From NCBI RefSeq assembly GCF_014656055.1, contig NZ_BNBR01000007.1, positions 186,001 through 250,000 of the forward strand: a stretch of DNA of 64,000 nucleotides, written 5' to 3'. Under the pieces are notes generated by a model. The model was not told the origin of the DNA. It saw nothing but the letters and a program-made list of their open reading frames with translations, and did no database searches. The translations under genes were made by a program, and so were the position numbers. This DNA comes from Streptomyces griseosporeus. Its GTDB lineage: Bacteria; Actinomycetota; Actinomycetes; Streptomycetales; Streptomycetaceae. Positions 25,619 through 36,413 of this stretch are shown in pieces; within the stretch, counting starts at the first letter, position 1; the number at the start of each line of letters is the position of its first letter.

Positions 25619-26569
25619 TCACCCGGCGGCCCAGTCGGCGTACGACGACCACGCCGCGAGGGTGCGCGTACTGCGGAAGCGGTGCTCCGCCCCCGTCACC
25701 GGATCGGTGAACTCCAGCTCCCGCGCGAGCAGTTGCAGCGGGCGCCGGAAGTCGCCGGCCGGGACGGGGGCGGCCACCTCCGGGTACAGCGGGTCGCCCA
25801 GCAGCGGAACGCCGAGGGCGTTCATGTGCACCCGCAGCTGATGGGTCTGGCCGGTGGCCGGCAGCAGCCGGTAGCGGGCCAGGCCGTCGGCGCGGTGCTC
25901 GGCCAGCTCGATCCTGCTGACCGCGTTCGGCTCACCGGGCACCTCGCGGGCGGTCAGCTCCCCGCGCTCCTTGACGATCCTGCTGCGCACGGTCGCGGGC
26001 AGCGCGAGCGAGGGGTCGTACGGCGCCACCGCCTCGTACGCCTTGCGCACCCGCCGGTCGCGGAACAGCGTCTGGTAGGCGCCGCGTTCCCCGGGGCGCA
26101 CGGTGAACAGCACCAGCCCGGCCGTCAGCCGGTCCAGCCGGTGCGCCGCGGTCAGCGTGGGCACGTCCAGGTCCCGGCGCAGCCGGGCCAGCGCGGTCTC
26201 GGTGACATGGCTGCCGCGCGGGGTGGTGGCGAGGAAGTGCGGCTTGTCGGCGACGACGATGTGCTCGTCCCGGTACACCACCTCGATTGCGAACGGCACC
26301 GGGGCCTCCGGCGGCAGCTCGCGGTGGAACCACACGAACATGCCCGGCACGAACGCCGCGTCCGGCGCCACCGGCCGCCCGTCGGCGCCGACGATCAGCC
26401 CCGCGTCGAACATCCCCTCGACGACACCGGGCCCGGCGCCGCTGAGTCGCTCGACCAGATGGTCCCGCACGGTCGCCCAGCTCCCCGTGCCGGGCAGCCG
26501 CACGCGCACGGGATCGACACCGTGGCGCTGGGGGAGGGGGGAGGGCGGTGCGGGCGTGCGGCGTCTCAT
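25619..26569 (-). CDS. RluA-family pseudouridine synthase
   Basis: 316 residues, ATG at 26569. The catalytic motif HRLDRLTAGLVLF contains the conserved Asp, and EHIVVADKPHFLATTPRGSH precedes it as in the family. The C-terminus has QTHQLRVHMNALGVPLLGDP, the typical RluA motif II/III region. It converts specific uridines of rRNA or tRNA to pseudouridine; the target site cannot be read from sequence. There is no S4 domain. It converges on the P450 gene with only 13 bases between stops. Confidence 0.92.
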   Translation of the reverse strand: MRRRTPAPPSPLPQRHGVDPVRVRLPGTGSWATVRDHLVERLSGAGPGVVEGMFDAGLIVGADGRPVAPDAAFVPGMFVWFHRELPPEAPVPFAIEVVYRDEHIVVADKPHFLATTPRGSHVTETALARLRRDLDVPTLTAAHRLDRLTAGLVLFTVRPGERGAYQTLFRDRRVRKAYEAVAPYDPSLALPATVRSRIVKERGELTAREVPGEPNAVSRIELAEHRADGLARYRLLPATGQTHQLRVHMNALGVPLLGDPLYPEVAAPVPAGDFRRPLQLLARELEFTDPVTGAEHRFRSTRTLAAWSSYADWAAG

Positions 26570-26660
26570 CGGGGTCCAGGGCCGGGGATCCGGGATAACG
26601 GCGGTCGGCGCCGCCCGGCGGTACGGCGTCCCGCCGCCGCCCAGGGTACGGCGCCCGGCG

Positions 26661-27506
26661 TCACGCGGCCGACGCGGTGCCCTCCTGCTCGGCCTCCACG
26701 CGGGCGTTCCACTCCCGCTTCGAGGCCTGCCAGCCGTCCTCGGTGTGGCCGAGACGCCAGTAGCCGGAGATGGACAGGTCCTCGCGGGCCACCTCGCGCT
26801 CCACCCGCAGCAGCCGGCGCAGCTCCTTCACGCAGTGCGCCTCGCCGTGCACGAACGCGTGCACCCGGCCCGCCGGGAACTCCAGCGCGCGCACGGCCTC
26901 CACGAGCCGCTCCCCGAGCCGCCGGTCGCCGCGGTGCAGCCAGACGATGTCCACGTCGGAGTCGATCTTCTGCTCCTCCTCCGGCCCGGCCACCTCGATG
27001 AACGCATGGGCGACGGCGCCCTCGGGCAGCGCCTCCAGCGCGGCGGCGATCGCGGGCAGCGCACTCTCGTCACCGGCGAGCAGATGCCAGTCGGCGCCCG
27101 CGTCGGGGGCGTACGCGCCGCCGGGGCCCATGAAGCGGATCGTCTCGCCCGGCCGGACCCGCGCCGCCCACGGGCCTGCGAGGCCCTCGTCGCCGTGGAG
27201 CACGAAGTCCAGCGTCAGCTCGCGGTGCTCCGGGTCCCAGGAGCGCACGGTGTACGTGCGGGTCACCGGCCACTGTTCGCGGGGCAGCTCCGCGCGGATC
27301 CGCTCCAGGTCGAACGGCTCCGGGTAGGTGACGCCCTCCGGCGCGAACAGCAGCTTGACGTAGTGGTCGGTGCAGGTGCCCGCCGTGAACTCGGCCAGTC
27401 CCTCGCCGCCGAGGACCACGCGCTGCATGTGCGGGGTCAGCCGCTCCGTGCGCACGACCTGCGCCGAGTGGGTCCTGCGCGGCCCGCGTGCCGGACGTTC
27501 TGCCAT
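26661..27506 (-). CDS. Siderophore-interacting protein (flavin ferric-siderophore reductase)
   Basis: 281 residues, ATG at 27506. The FAD-binding motif RTYTVRSWDPEHRELTLDFV and the following GPWAARVRPGETIRFMGPGG mark the ViuB/SIP flavoreductase family; the C-terminal domain contains LLAGDESALPAIAAALEALP and the family-typical GYWRLGHTEDGWQ. It probably releases iron from imported ferric siderophores in the cytoplasm. The promoter region carries an iron box at 27526-27544, which fits repression by a DmdR/IdeR-type regulator. Confidence 0.93.
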   Translation of the reverse strand: MAERPARGPRRTHSAQVVRTERLTPHMQRVVLGGEGLAEFTAGTCTDHYVKLLFAPEGVTYPEPFDLERIRAELPREQWPVTRTYTVRSWDPEHRELTLDFVLHGDEGLAGPWAARVRPGETIRFMGPGGAYAPDAGADWHLLAGDESALPAIAAALEALPEGAVAHAFIEVAGPEEEQKIDSDVDIVWLHRGDRRLGERLVEAVRALEFPAGRVHAFVHGEAHCVKELRRLLRVEREVAREDLSISGYWRLGHTEDGWQASKREWNARVEAEQEGTASAA

Positions 27507-27525
27507 GACGGCCTCCCATGCGCTC

Positions 27526-27544
27526 CATGCTTAGGCTTACCTAA
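27526..27544 (-). promoter_or_regulatory. Iron box (DmdR/IdeR type) ahead of the SIP gene
   Basis: The 14 bases TTAGGCTTACCTAA (27531-27544) agree with all 14 right-hand positions of the 19-base consensus TWAGGTWAGSCTWACCTWA; the left five bases (CATGC) do not match. A second partial half-site, GTTAGC, follows. It lies 25 to 38 bases upstream of the ATG. Confidence 0.78.
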
Positions 27545-27596
27545 GTTAGCATCTCTCGCCCAAGTGAACGCCTTTCCGATCAGAAGTCCGTGAGGT

Positions 27597-27625
27597 GCCC
27601 CTCGGTGACCGACTTCCCGAGGGGC
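27597..27625 (-). terminator. Hairpin after the exonuclease gene
   Basis: GCCCCTCGG (27597-27605) pairs with CCGAGGGGC (27617-27625). It lies 32 bases past the exonuclease stop and upstream of the SIP iron box. Confidence 0.6.
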
Positions 27626-27656
27626 GGCGGAGCAGTCCCCCCGGCGGCACGCTTGG

Positions 27657-28577
27657 CTACGCGCCCAGGGTGGTCAGCAGCCGCTCCAGTGACCCGCCCA
27701 GCCCCCAGCGCACCGCCAGCTCCCGCAGCGCCGCCGGGTCGCGCGGGGCGTGCGGCAGCGCCGTGTCGACCTCGGGCAGCGGGACGTCGTCGGCGACCTT
27801 CACCACGCGCGGCGCCACGGCGACGTACGGCCGCGCCTCCCTCAGCCGGGTGCGCTGCGACGGCGTCAACTTCGCCTTCGGATCGTCCACGGCCGCCATG
27901 ATCCCGGCCAGGTCACCGAACTCGGCCAGCAGCTTCGCCGCCGTCTTCTCGCCGATGCCGGGCACGCCCGGCAGGCCGTCGCTCGGGTCGCCGCGCAGCA
28001 GCGCCAGGTCCGCGTAGCCGGGGCCGTCGACGCCGTACTTCTCGCGCAGCATCGCCTCGTCGGTCGTCTGGAGCGTCCCCACGCCCTTGAGCGGGTACAG
28101 CACCCGCACCCCGCGCGCGTCGTCCACCAGCTGGTACAGGTCGCGGTCGCCGGTGACGATGTCGACCGGGCCCTTCGCCCGCGCGGTGAACGTGCCGATC
28201 ACGTCGTCCGCCTCGTACCCCTCGACGCCGACGCGGGCGATGCCGAGCGCGTCCAGGACCGCCTCGATCACCGGCACCTGCGGCGACAGCGTGTCCGGCA
28301 CCTCCTCCTCGTCCGGGCCCGCCGCGTGCTCCTCGGCCACCCGGTGCGCCTTGTAGGAGGGGATCAGCTCCACCCGCCACTGCGGCCGCCAGTCGGCGTC
28401 CATGCAGGCCACCAGGTGCCCCGGCCGGTGGTCCTTCACCAGGCGGTCGATGAAGTCCAGCAGCCCGCGCACGGCGTTCACCGGCGTGCCGTCCGGGGCC
28501 TTCACGGACTCCGGGACGCCGAAATAGGCGCGGAAGTAGAGCGAGGCGGTGTCGAGGAGCATCAGTCGTCCGGTCAC
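27657..28577 (-). CDS. 5'-3' exonuclease (PIN/FEN-like, stand-alone Pol I-type)
   Basis: 306 residues from the GTG at 28577 (VTGRLMLLDTASLYFRAYFG); longer in-frame starts add low-complexity sequence with no family match. Metal-binding acidic residues lie in MLLDTASLY, ACMDADWRPQWR, VEGYEADDVIGTF and IVTGDRDLYQLVDD. The helix-three-turn-helix DNA-binding element reads GVPGIGEKTAAKLLAEFGD. It resembles the N-terminal exonuclease domain of DNA polymerase I without the polymerase, and would remove 5' flaps or RNA primers. It is divergent from the betaine transporter. Confidence 0.9.
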   Translation of the reverse strand: MTGRLMLLDTASLYFRAYFGVPESVKAPDGTPVNAVRGLLDFIDRLVKDHRPGHLVACMDADWRPQWRVELIPSYKAHRVAEEHAAGPDEEEVPDTLSPQVPVIEAVLDALGIARVGVEGYEADDVIGTFTARAKGPVDIVTGDRDLYQLVDDARGVRVLYPLKGVGTLQTTDEAMLREKYGVDGPGYADLALLRGDPSDGLPGVPGIGEKTAAKLLAEFGDLAGIMAAVDDPKAKLTPSQRTRLREARPYVAVAPRVVKVADDVPLPEVDTALPHAPRDPAALRELAVRWGLGGSLERLLTTLGA

Positions 28578-28787
28578 GTTCGCATCATGCCGCACGGCAC
28601 CGACAGCGGCCGTCGCGGTGCAACGCGTTGCGTCAGGCGCACCGCCGTGAACTGGCCCACTTGTGCGTTTGTGCCGGGGGCAAGAGGGCAGGCGCCGCGT
28701 CGGAGCGATGCCGGTTGCACATTCAACCGTCTGGACGGGCGCAGCGGGCCTCGCTCCTGTCGTTGTCGTCGAGACCAAGAGGTACCT

Positions 28788-29880
28788 GTGTCATCAAGGC
28801 TGGAGGCCGAGCATCTGTACAAGGTGTTCGGGAGACGACCCCAGGAGGCAGTCCGACGGCTGCGCGACGGAGCCGACCGCGAGCAGCTGCGCGCGGACGG
28901 CACCACCGCCGCCGTCATCGACGCCTCCTTCACCGTCGACCCGGGCCAGATCTTCGTCGTGATGGGCCTGTCCGGGTCCGGCAAGTCCACGCTGCTGCGC
29001 ATGCTGAACGGACTGCTGGAGCCGACCGCGGGCCACGTCCGCTTCGACGGACAGGACCTCACCGCGCTCTCCGGCCGCGAGCTGCGCAAGGTCCGCTCGA
29101 CCAAGATCAGCATGGTCTTCCAGCACTTCGCGCTCTTCCCGCACCGCAGCGTCCGTGACAACGCCGCCTACGGCCTGGAAGTGCAGGGCGTGCCCCGCGC
29201 CGAGCGCGAACGCCGCGCCGACGAGGCGCTCGCCCTGTGCGGCCTGGCCGGCTGGGAGAAGTCCTGGCCCGACGAGCTGTCCGGCGGCATGCAGCAGCGC
29301 GTGGGCCTCGCCCGCGCCCTGGCCACCGACGCCGACCTGCTGCTGATGGACGAGTCCTTCAGCGCGCTGGACCCGCTGATCCGCCGCGACATGCAGGACC
29401 AGCTGCTGGAACTGCAGAAGACGCTGAAGAAGACCATCGTCTTCATCACGCACGACCTCAACGAGGCCATGCGGCTCGGCGACCGCATCGCCGTCATGCG
29501 CGACGGCCGCATCGTGCAGACCGGCACGGCCGAGGACATCCTCGTGCGCCCCGCCGACGACTACGTCGCCTCCTTCACCCAGGACGTCGACCGCTCCCGC
29601 GTGCTGACCGCCGGTGCCGTCATGGACCGCGACGTCCGCGGCGACGAGGCCGACTGCGCCTGTGAGACCGCCACCCCCGACACACCGTTCACCGAGCTGT
29701 GCGCGATCAGCGCCCGCGTCCCGCACGCCGTCGCGGTCCTGGACGGCCGGCGGGACGGCCGGCGCAAGCTCGTCGGCGTCGTGCCGCGGCAGCGCCTCGT
29801 CGGCTTCCTCGGCGACGAGCAGGGCACCCCCGGCACCTGCGAGAACCGGCGGGACAAGGGCGGGGAGAAGGTGGTCGTCC

Positions 29881-29888
<8 letters not shown>
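28788..29888 (+). CDS. Glycine betaine/proline-type ABC transporter ATPase
   Basis: 366 residues, GTG at 28788 (MSSRLEAEHLYKVFGRRPQE). Walker A MGLSGSGKST (59-68), signature LSGGMQQRVGLARALA (about 164), Walker B DLLLMDESFSALD (about 184) and the H-loop FITHDLNEAMRLG are all present. The N-terminal extension between residues 18 and 48 and the long C-terminal regulatory tail (about 270-366, CBS-like) are typical of ProV/OpuAA proteins. The tail contains two Cys (DCACETATP). Its stop overlaps the start of the permease by 8 bases, so the two are coupled. Confidence 0.92.
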
Positions 29889-32496
<2,608 letters not shown>

Positions 32497-32962
32497 CCGC
32501 GGCAGCCGCCGCGCCCCCATCCCCCGAGGGGTGGGCCGCCCACGCCCCCTGACCGCGTGGCCCGGCCCGCCCCTCGGGTCGTTCCTGGACAGACGCGGCC
32601 AGCCCTAAGGGCGCGCCAAAAGGGCACGGCAAGGATCCGGCCAACCACGCAGAGCGATGCCCTCGCCGGAGCCCGGGCCGGCACCGGCGCGGGAACACGG
32701 GCGATGCCGTGCGCATTGAACCGAACAGGGGACCCGGTGACCCGGAGGAGGGTGAGGCCGGTGCCGATCAGCTGGCGCGAACTGTGAGGTCGTAGCGCCC
32801 CCAGCGTGTCCTCGATGTGACAGGCGCATGAAACGGTTTGCCGAACATGCGTAGGGTGCAGAGAACTCCTCAGAAGCGGTGCACCCCGCAACCGATGCAC
32901 GAACAACGACCCAACCCCGACCAACCCCGACCGAACGACGAGCGAAGGAGGGAGCCGGAGCG
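32497..32962. other. Intergenic region ahead of the XRE-cupin gene
   Basis: 466 bases without a credible gene. The first 80 hold the terminator at 32523-32578. The remainder contains no riboswitch core I can recognise. A TAGGGT hexamer at about 32850 could serve the downstream regulator. Overlapping open frames on both strands are Arg/Ala/Gly-rich high-GC artefacts. Confidence 0.6.
32523..32578 (+). terminator. Hairpin terminator after the betaine transporter
   Basis: CCCGAGGGGTGGGC (32523-32536) pairs with GCCCGCCCCTCGGG (32565-32578), 14 pairs including one T-G, around a 28-base loop that is itself partly self-complementary. Confidence 0.65.
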
Positions 32963-33532
32963 ATGGGCGACCACAAAGAACAGCCCCTGCGCGTGGGCGC
33001 GGCCGTGCGGCGACGGCGCCGGGCCCTGGAGCTCACCCTCGCCGTCGTCGCCGCACGCAGCGGCCTGTCCGTGCCCTTCCTGAGCCAGGTGGAGAACGAC
33101 CGGGCCCGGCCCAGCCAGAGCTCGCTGGAGCGGGTGGCCGACGCGCTGCGCACCACCGCCGTCGAACTCCTCGCCGCCGCCGACCCGGCGTGCAGCGTCG
33201 ACGTCGTCCGCGCCGAGCCCGGCGAGCCCGGCCCCGAGCCGCGGGTACGGTCCCTGGTGCGCGGTCACCACCAGATGCACGCCCAGGAGTTCACCGGCGA
33301 CCACGACGCCGGCCGCGAGTTCCAGTTCCGCAACGACCAGCTGATGTACGTCGCCGAGGGCGCCGTCGAGATCGAGGCCGAGGGCCGCGCCTACCGGCTG
33401 GGCCGCGGCGACAGCCTCTACCTCACCGGCGGGGTACGGCACCGCTGGCGGGCCACCGTCTCCGACACCCGGCTCGTCGTCGTCGCCGTCGCCGAGCACA
33501 TCGAGGCGGTACGGGACCGGCCCCGGCCGTGA
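32963..33532 (+). CDS. XRE-family regulator with cupin sensor domain
   Basis: 189 residues, ATG at 32963 behind GAAGGAGGG. The helix-turn-helix is LTLAVVAARSGLSVPFLSQV followed by ENDRARPSQSSLERVADALR (about residues 24-63). The C-terminal cupin barrel (EFQFRNDQLMYVAEGAVEIE and GRGDSLYLTGGVRHRWRATV, with the metal or ligand-site His) spans about 105-185. Such regulators sense small molecules bound in the cupin. The stop overlaps the next start (GTGA), so the receptor protein is likely co-expressed and functionally tied. Confidence 0.9.
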   Translation: MGDHKEQPLRVGAAVRRRRRALELTLAVVAARSGLSVPFLSQVENDRARPSQSSLERVADALRTTAVELLAAADPACSVDVVRAEPGEPGPEPRVRSLVRGHHQMHAQEFTGDHDAGREFQFRNDQLMYVAEGAVEIEAEGRAYRLGRGDSLYLTGGVRHRWRATVSDTRLVVVAVAEHIEAVRDRPRP

Positions 33533-34248
33533 GGGTCGTCTCCCTGGTGCCGTCGCTGACCGAGGCGGTGGCCGCCTCGGCGCCCGGGGTCCTGGTCGGC
33601 GCGACCGACTGGTGCAGCCACCCGGCCGGCCTCGACGTCGCCCGCGTCGGCGGCACCAAGAACCCGAAGACGGAGCGGATCCTCGCCCTCGCCCCCGACC
33701 TCGTCCTCGCCAACGAGGAGGAGAACCGCGCCCCCGACCTCGCCGAGCTGCGCGCGGGAGGCGTGGAGGTGCTGGTCACCGAAGTGCGCGGGGTGCCGCA
33801 GGCGTTCCGCGAACTCGACCGGGTCGTCGCCGCCTGCGGGGTGCGCGGACGGCCGCGCTGGCTCGACGAGGCGGAGGCCGCCTGGCAGGCGCCGGTGCCG
33901 TCCGAGGGCCGTACGACCGCCGTGGTGCCGATCTGGCGGCGGCCCTGGATGGTGCTCGGCCGGGACACCTTCGCCGGAGACGTCCTCGCCCGCCTCGGCG
34001 TCGACCACCTGTACCGCGGCCACCCCGACCGCTACCCGCGCGTCCCCCTGGAGGAGCTGCGGGCCGCGGCACCGGACCTGGTCGTGCTGCCCGACGAGCC
34101 CTACCGCTTCTCCGCCGACGACGGACCCGAGGCCTTCCCCGGACTGCGCTGTGCGCTGGTCAGCGGGCGGCACCTGACGTGGTACGGGCCGTCACTGACC
34201 GAAGCGCCACGGGTGCTGGGCGCGGCGCTGCGAGCAGTGCGCCGCTGA
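33529..34248 (+). CDS. Cobalamin/metal-type helical-backbone receptor, cytoplasmic
   Basis: 239 residues, GTG at 33529. It begins directly with the BtuF/FepB-like fold (MRVVSLVPSLTEAVAASAPG, GATDWCSHPAGLDVARVGGT, LALAPDLVLANEEENRAPDL) and has no signal peptide or lipobox, so it should stay inside the cell, unlike transport receptors of this fold. The C-terminus LVSGRHLTWYGPSLTEAPRV is family-like. The ligand is unknown. It is coupled to the XRE-cupin regulator upstream and overlaps the convergent TDT transporter gene by 89 bases at the 3' end. Confidence 0.83.
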   Translation: MRVVSLVPSLTEAVAASAPGVLVGATDWCSHPAGLDVARVGGTKNPKTERILALAPDLVLANEEENRAPDLAELRAGGVEVLVTEVRGVPQAFRELDRVVAACGVRGRPRWLDEAEAAWQAPVPSEGRTTAVVPIWRRPWMVLGRDTFAGDVLARLGVDHLYRGHPDRYPRVPLEELRAAAPDLVVLPDEPYRFSADDGPEAFPGLRCALVSGRHLTWYGPSLTEAPRVLGAALRAVRR

Positions 34249-35296
34249 GCAGCCCGCGGACCGTGCCCGCCGCCGCGGCGACCCACGCGGCCACCAGCAC
34301 GCCGTACAGGACCACCGCGAGACCGTCGAAGACGGCCAGCCCGGTGTGCCGGGACAGCGCCTCCGCGCCCGTGACGCAGGTGCCGACGGGGAAGGTGAAC
34401 GCCCACCACGTCATCGCGAACCGCATCCCGTCCCGGCGGGCCCGCAGCACATGCGCGGTCGCCAGGCACAGCCACAGCAGCGCGAAACCCATGACCGGTA
34501 CGCCGTACAGCACCGCGAGCGCGGAGAAACCGTCCGCGGTGGCGCCGGGCACGACCCCGGGGGCGGTGTCCGCGAACCTGCCGACCGCGGTCGTGGACTG
34601 CCCGAGCGGACCGAGCACCAGGAACAGCGTCGGGGTCAGGGCGAGCGGCAGCGGGCCGCCGGTGACCAGCCGGGCGAAGACCAGCGGCAGCATCAGCAGC
34701 ACCGCCAGCAGACTCAGCCCGAACAGGGCGACACACGCCAGCAGCAGCGTCTCGCGGGGCTGCCCCGCCGGAAGGTGCGGCACCAGCGACGGACCGACCG
34801 CCGCGGCCACCATCGGGGCGACCAGCGGCAGCAGCCACACCGGCGAGGCCTGCGCGGCGTCGAGCCGGTGCCGCGCCGGGTGGTGTACGGCCATCAGGTA
34901 CGGCACCGCCACCGCCGCCGTCAGCGCGGTCACCGTCCCCGCGCCGAACAGCACGGCGTCCACGGCGACGGCCGCCCGGGCGCCGATCCAGTCGCGGCCG
35001 ACGGTGAGCGTGCCGCCGCCCACCGCCAGCAGGGCCATCGCCAGGCAGCCGTAGAACGGGGCGACCGCCGGGTCGAGCAGATGGGCGCGGGCCTGGTCCC
35101 GGTGGTGCCGCCAGTGCAAGGCACGGGCGGCGAGCAGGGCCACCAGCATCAGCAGCGACAGGGCCCACACGGCGGTGCACACGGTGCGCAGACCGGGCAG
35201 GGGCACGGGGAGCGCGGCGCCGGCGGTGGCGACGACGGCGGTGCCCATGACGGCGGCGTACCAGTTGGGGCCCAGGTGACGGACTGCGGTGACCAT
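34160..35296 (-). CDS. TDT-family transporter (tellurite-resistance/C4-dicarboxylate, SLAC1 fold)
   Basis: 378 residues from ATG 35296, preceded by GGGAAG on its strand; the GTG at 35305 is an alternative. About ten membrane segments. The N-terminal HLGPNWYAAVMGTAVVATAG and the later FAMTWWAFTFPVGTCVTGAEAL are typical of the TehA/Mae1/SLAC1 family of anion channels and dicarboxylate or sulfite exporters. The substrate is not evident. It is divergent from a LysR-type gene that probably regulates it. Its last 89 bases overlap the 3' end of the receptor gene on the other strand. Confidence 0.86.
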   Translation of the reverse strand: MVTAVRHLGPNWYAAVMGTAVVATAGAALPVPLPGLRTVCTAVWALSLLMLVALLAARALHWRHHRDQARAHLLDPAVAPFYGCLAMALLAVGGGTLTVGRDWIGARAAVAVDAVLFGAGTVTALTAAVAVPYLMAVHHPARHRLDAAQASPVWLLPLVAPMVAAAVGPSLVPHLPAGQPRETLLLACVALFGLSLLAVLLMLPLVFARLVTGGPLPLALTPTLFLVLGPLGQSTTAVGRFADTAPGVVPGATADGFSALAVLYGVPVMGFALLWLCLATAHVLRARRDGMRFAMTWWAFTFPVGTCVTGAEALSRHTGLAVFDGLAVVLYGVLVAAWVAAAAGTVRGLLSGALLAAPRPAPVALRSVTARTTSGAAR

Positions 35297-35353
35297 GCTT
35301 CCCACGGTCGCGGACCGGCGGGGCTCCCACCAGGGAGGACGCGTCTATGAGGG

Positions 35354-35370
35354 CATAAACTGGCCTTATG
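35354..35370. promoter_or_regulatory. Candidate LysR-type operator
   Basis: CATAA-N7-TTATG is a perfect inverted repeat of the T-N11-A type (35354-35370), with an overlapping TATG-N4-CATA just upstream, in the divergent gap. The right half includes the ATG annotated as the LysR start, so that start may need revision. Confidence 0.5.
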
Positions 35371-36390
35371 AGCAGCGGTGCGAGCGGGGCGAGGGGCACG
35401 TCGGGTACGTCGGGCGGGACGGGCGGAACCGGCGGCGCGGGAGCCCCGCCCGGCGGGTCGCTGGCGCACCGGGTGCCCGATCTGGGGGCGCTGGAACTGC
35501 TGCTCGCCGTGGCCCGGCTGGGCAGCCTCGGCGCCGCCGCACGCGAGGTCGGCATCACCCAGCCCGCCGCGAGCAGCCGTATCCGCTCGATGGAACGCCA
35601 GCTCGGCGTCGCCCTGGTCGACCGCTCGCCGCGCGGCTCCCGGCTCACCGACGCCGGCGCGCTGGTCACCGACTGGGCGCGGCGGGTCGTGGAGGCCGCG
35701 GAGGCCTTCGACGCCGGGGCGCAGGCGCTGCGCGACCGCCGCGACTCGCGCCTGCGGGTCGCCGCCAGCATGACCATCGCCGAGTACCTGCTGCCCGGGT
35801 GGCTGCTCGCGCTGCGCGCCCAGCGGCCCGACACCGCCGTGTCGCTGCTCGCCGGGAACTCCGCGGCGGTCGCCGAGCGGCTGCTGGCCGACGAGGCGGA
35901 CCTGGGGTTCGTGGAGGGGCTGACCGTGCCGGGCGGGCTGGACTCCGTGGTCATCGCCCAGGACCGGCTCATCGTCGTCGCGGCACCCGGGCACGCCTGG
36001 GCGCGGCGCCGGCGGCCGGTGCCGGCCGAGGAGCTGGCGGCCACGCCGCTGATCCTGCGGGAGAAGGGCTCCGGGACACGGCAGGTGCTGGACGCCGCGC
36101 TGGGCGGGGTCGGGCTGGGGCTGGCCCGGCCGCTGATCGAGCTGTCCTCGACGACCGCGGTGAAGGCGGCGGCGGAGAGCGGGGCCGGGCCGGCGGTCCT
36201 GAGCGAGCTGGCGGTGGGGGAGGAGCTTGGGATGCGGCGGCTGGTGAGCGTGCCGGTGGACGGGGTGGCGCTGGGGCGGGCACTGCGAGCGGTGTGGCCG
36301 GCGGGGCGGCGGCCGGCGGGGCCGGCGCGGGACCTGCTGTCGCTGACGCGCTCGCGTCTGCCCACCCGCCCACCGGACTCGGTCGGCTGA
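35368..36390 (+). CDS. LysR-family transcriptional regulator
   Basis: 340 residues from ATG 35368. The first 30 residues are a Gly/Ser/Thr low-complexity stretch and may not be translated; a GTG near 35471 (VPDLGALELL) is an alternative start. The helix-turn-helix is LGSLGAAAREVGITQPAASS, then RIRSMERQLGVALVDRSPRG. The effector domain follows (LRVAASMTIAEYLLPGWLLA). The gene is divergent from the TDT transporter, the usual arrangement for a LysR regulator and its target. The effector is unknown; a C4-dicarboxylate or sulfite would suit the transporter family. Confidence 0.88.
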   Translation: MSSGASGARGTSGTSGGTGGTGGAGAPPGGSLAHRVPDLGALELLLAVARLGSLGAAAREVGITQPAASSRIRSMERQLGVALVDRSPRGSRLTDAGALVTDWARRVVEAAEAFDAGAQALRDRRDSRLRVAASMTIAEYLLPGWLLALRAQRPDTAVSLLAGNSAAVAERLLADEADLGFVEGLTVPGGLDSVVIAQDRLIVVAAPGHAWARRRRPVPAEELAATPLILREKGSGTRQVLDAALGGVGLGLARPLIELSSTTAVKAAAESGAGPAVLSELAVGEELGMRRLVSVPVDGVALGRALRAVWPAGRRPAGPARDLLSLTRSRLPTRPPDSVG

Positions 36391-36413
36391 GGGGCCACCG
36401 TCCCCCGGGGCGG

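Noticed and set aside
28578..28778. N-terminal extension of the 5'-3' exonuclease
   Set aside because: The 67 extra residues are Thr/Pro/Arg-rich without similarity to the family, and they would cover the divergent promoter region.
32497..32962. Possible riboswitch (c-di-AMP ydaO or cobalamin) ahead of the XRE-cupin operon
   Set aside because: GC-rich segments such as GGTGACCCGGAGG hint at it, but the conserved cores of either class are not present. No support beyond context.
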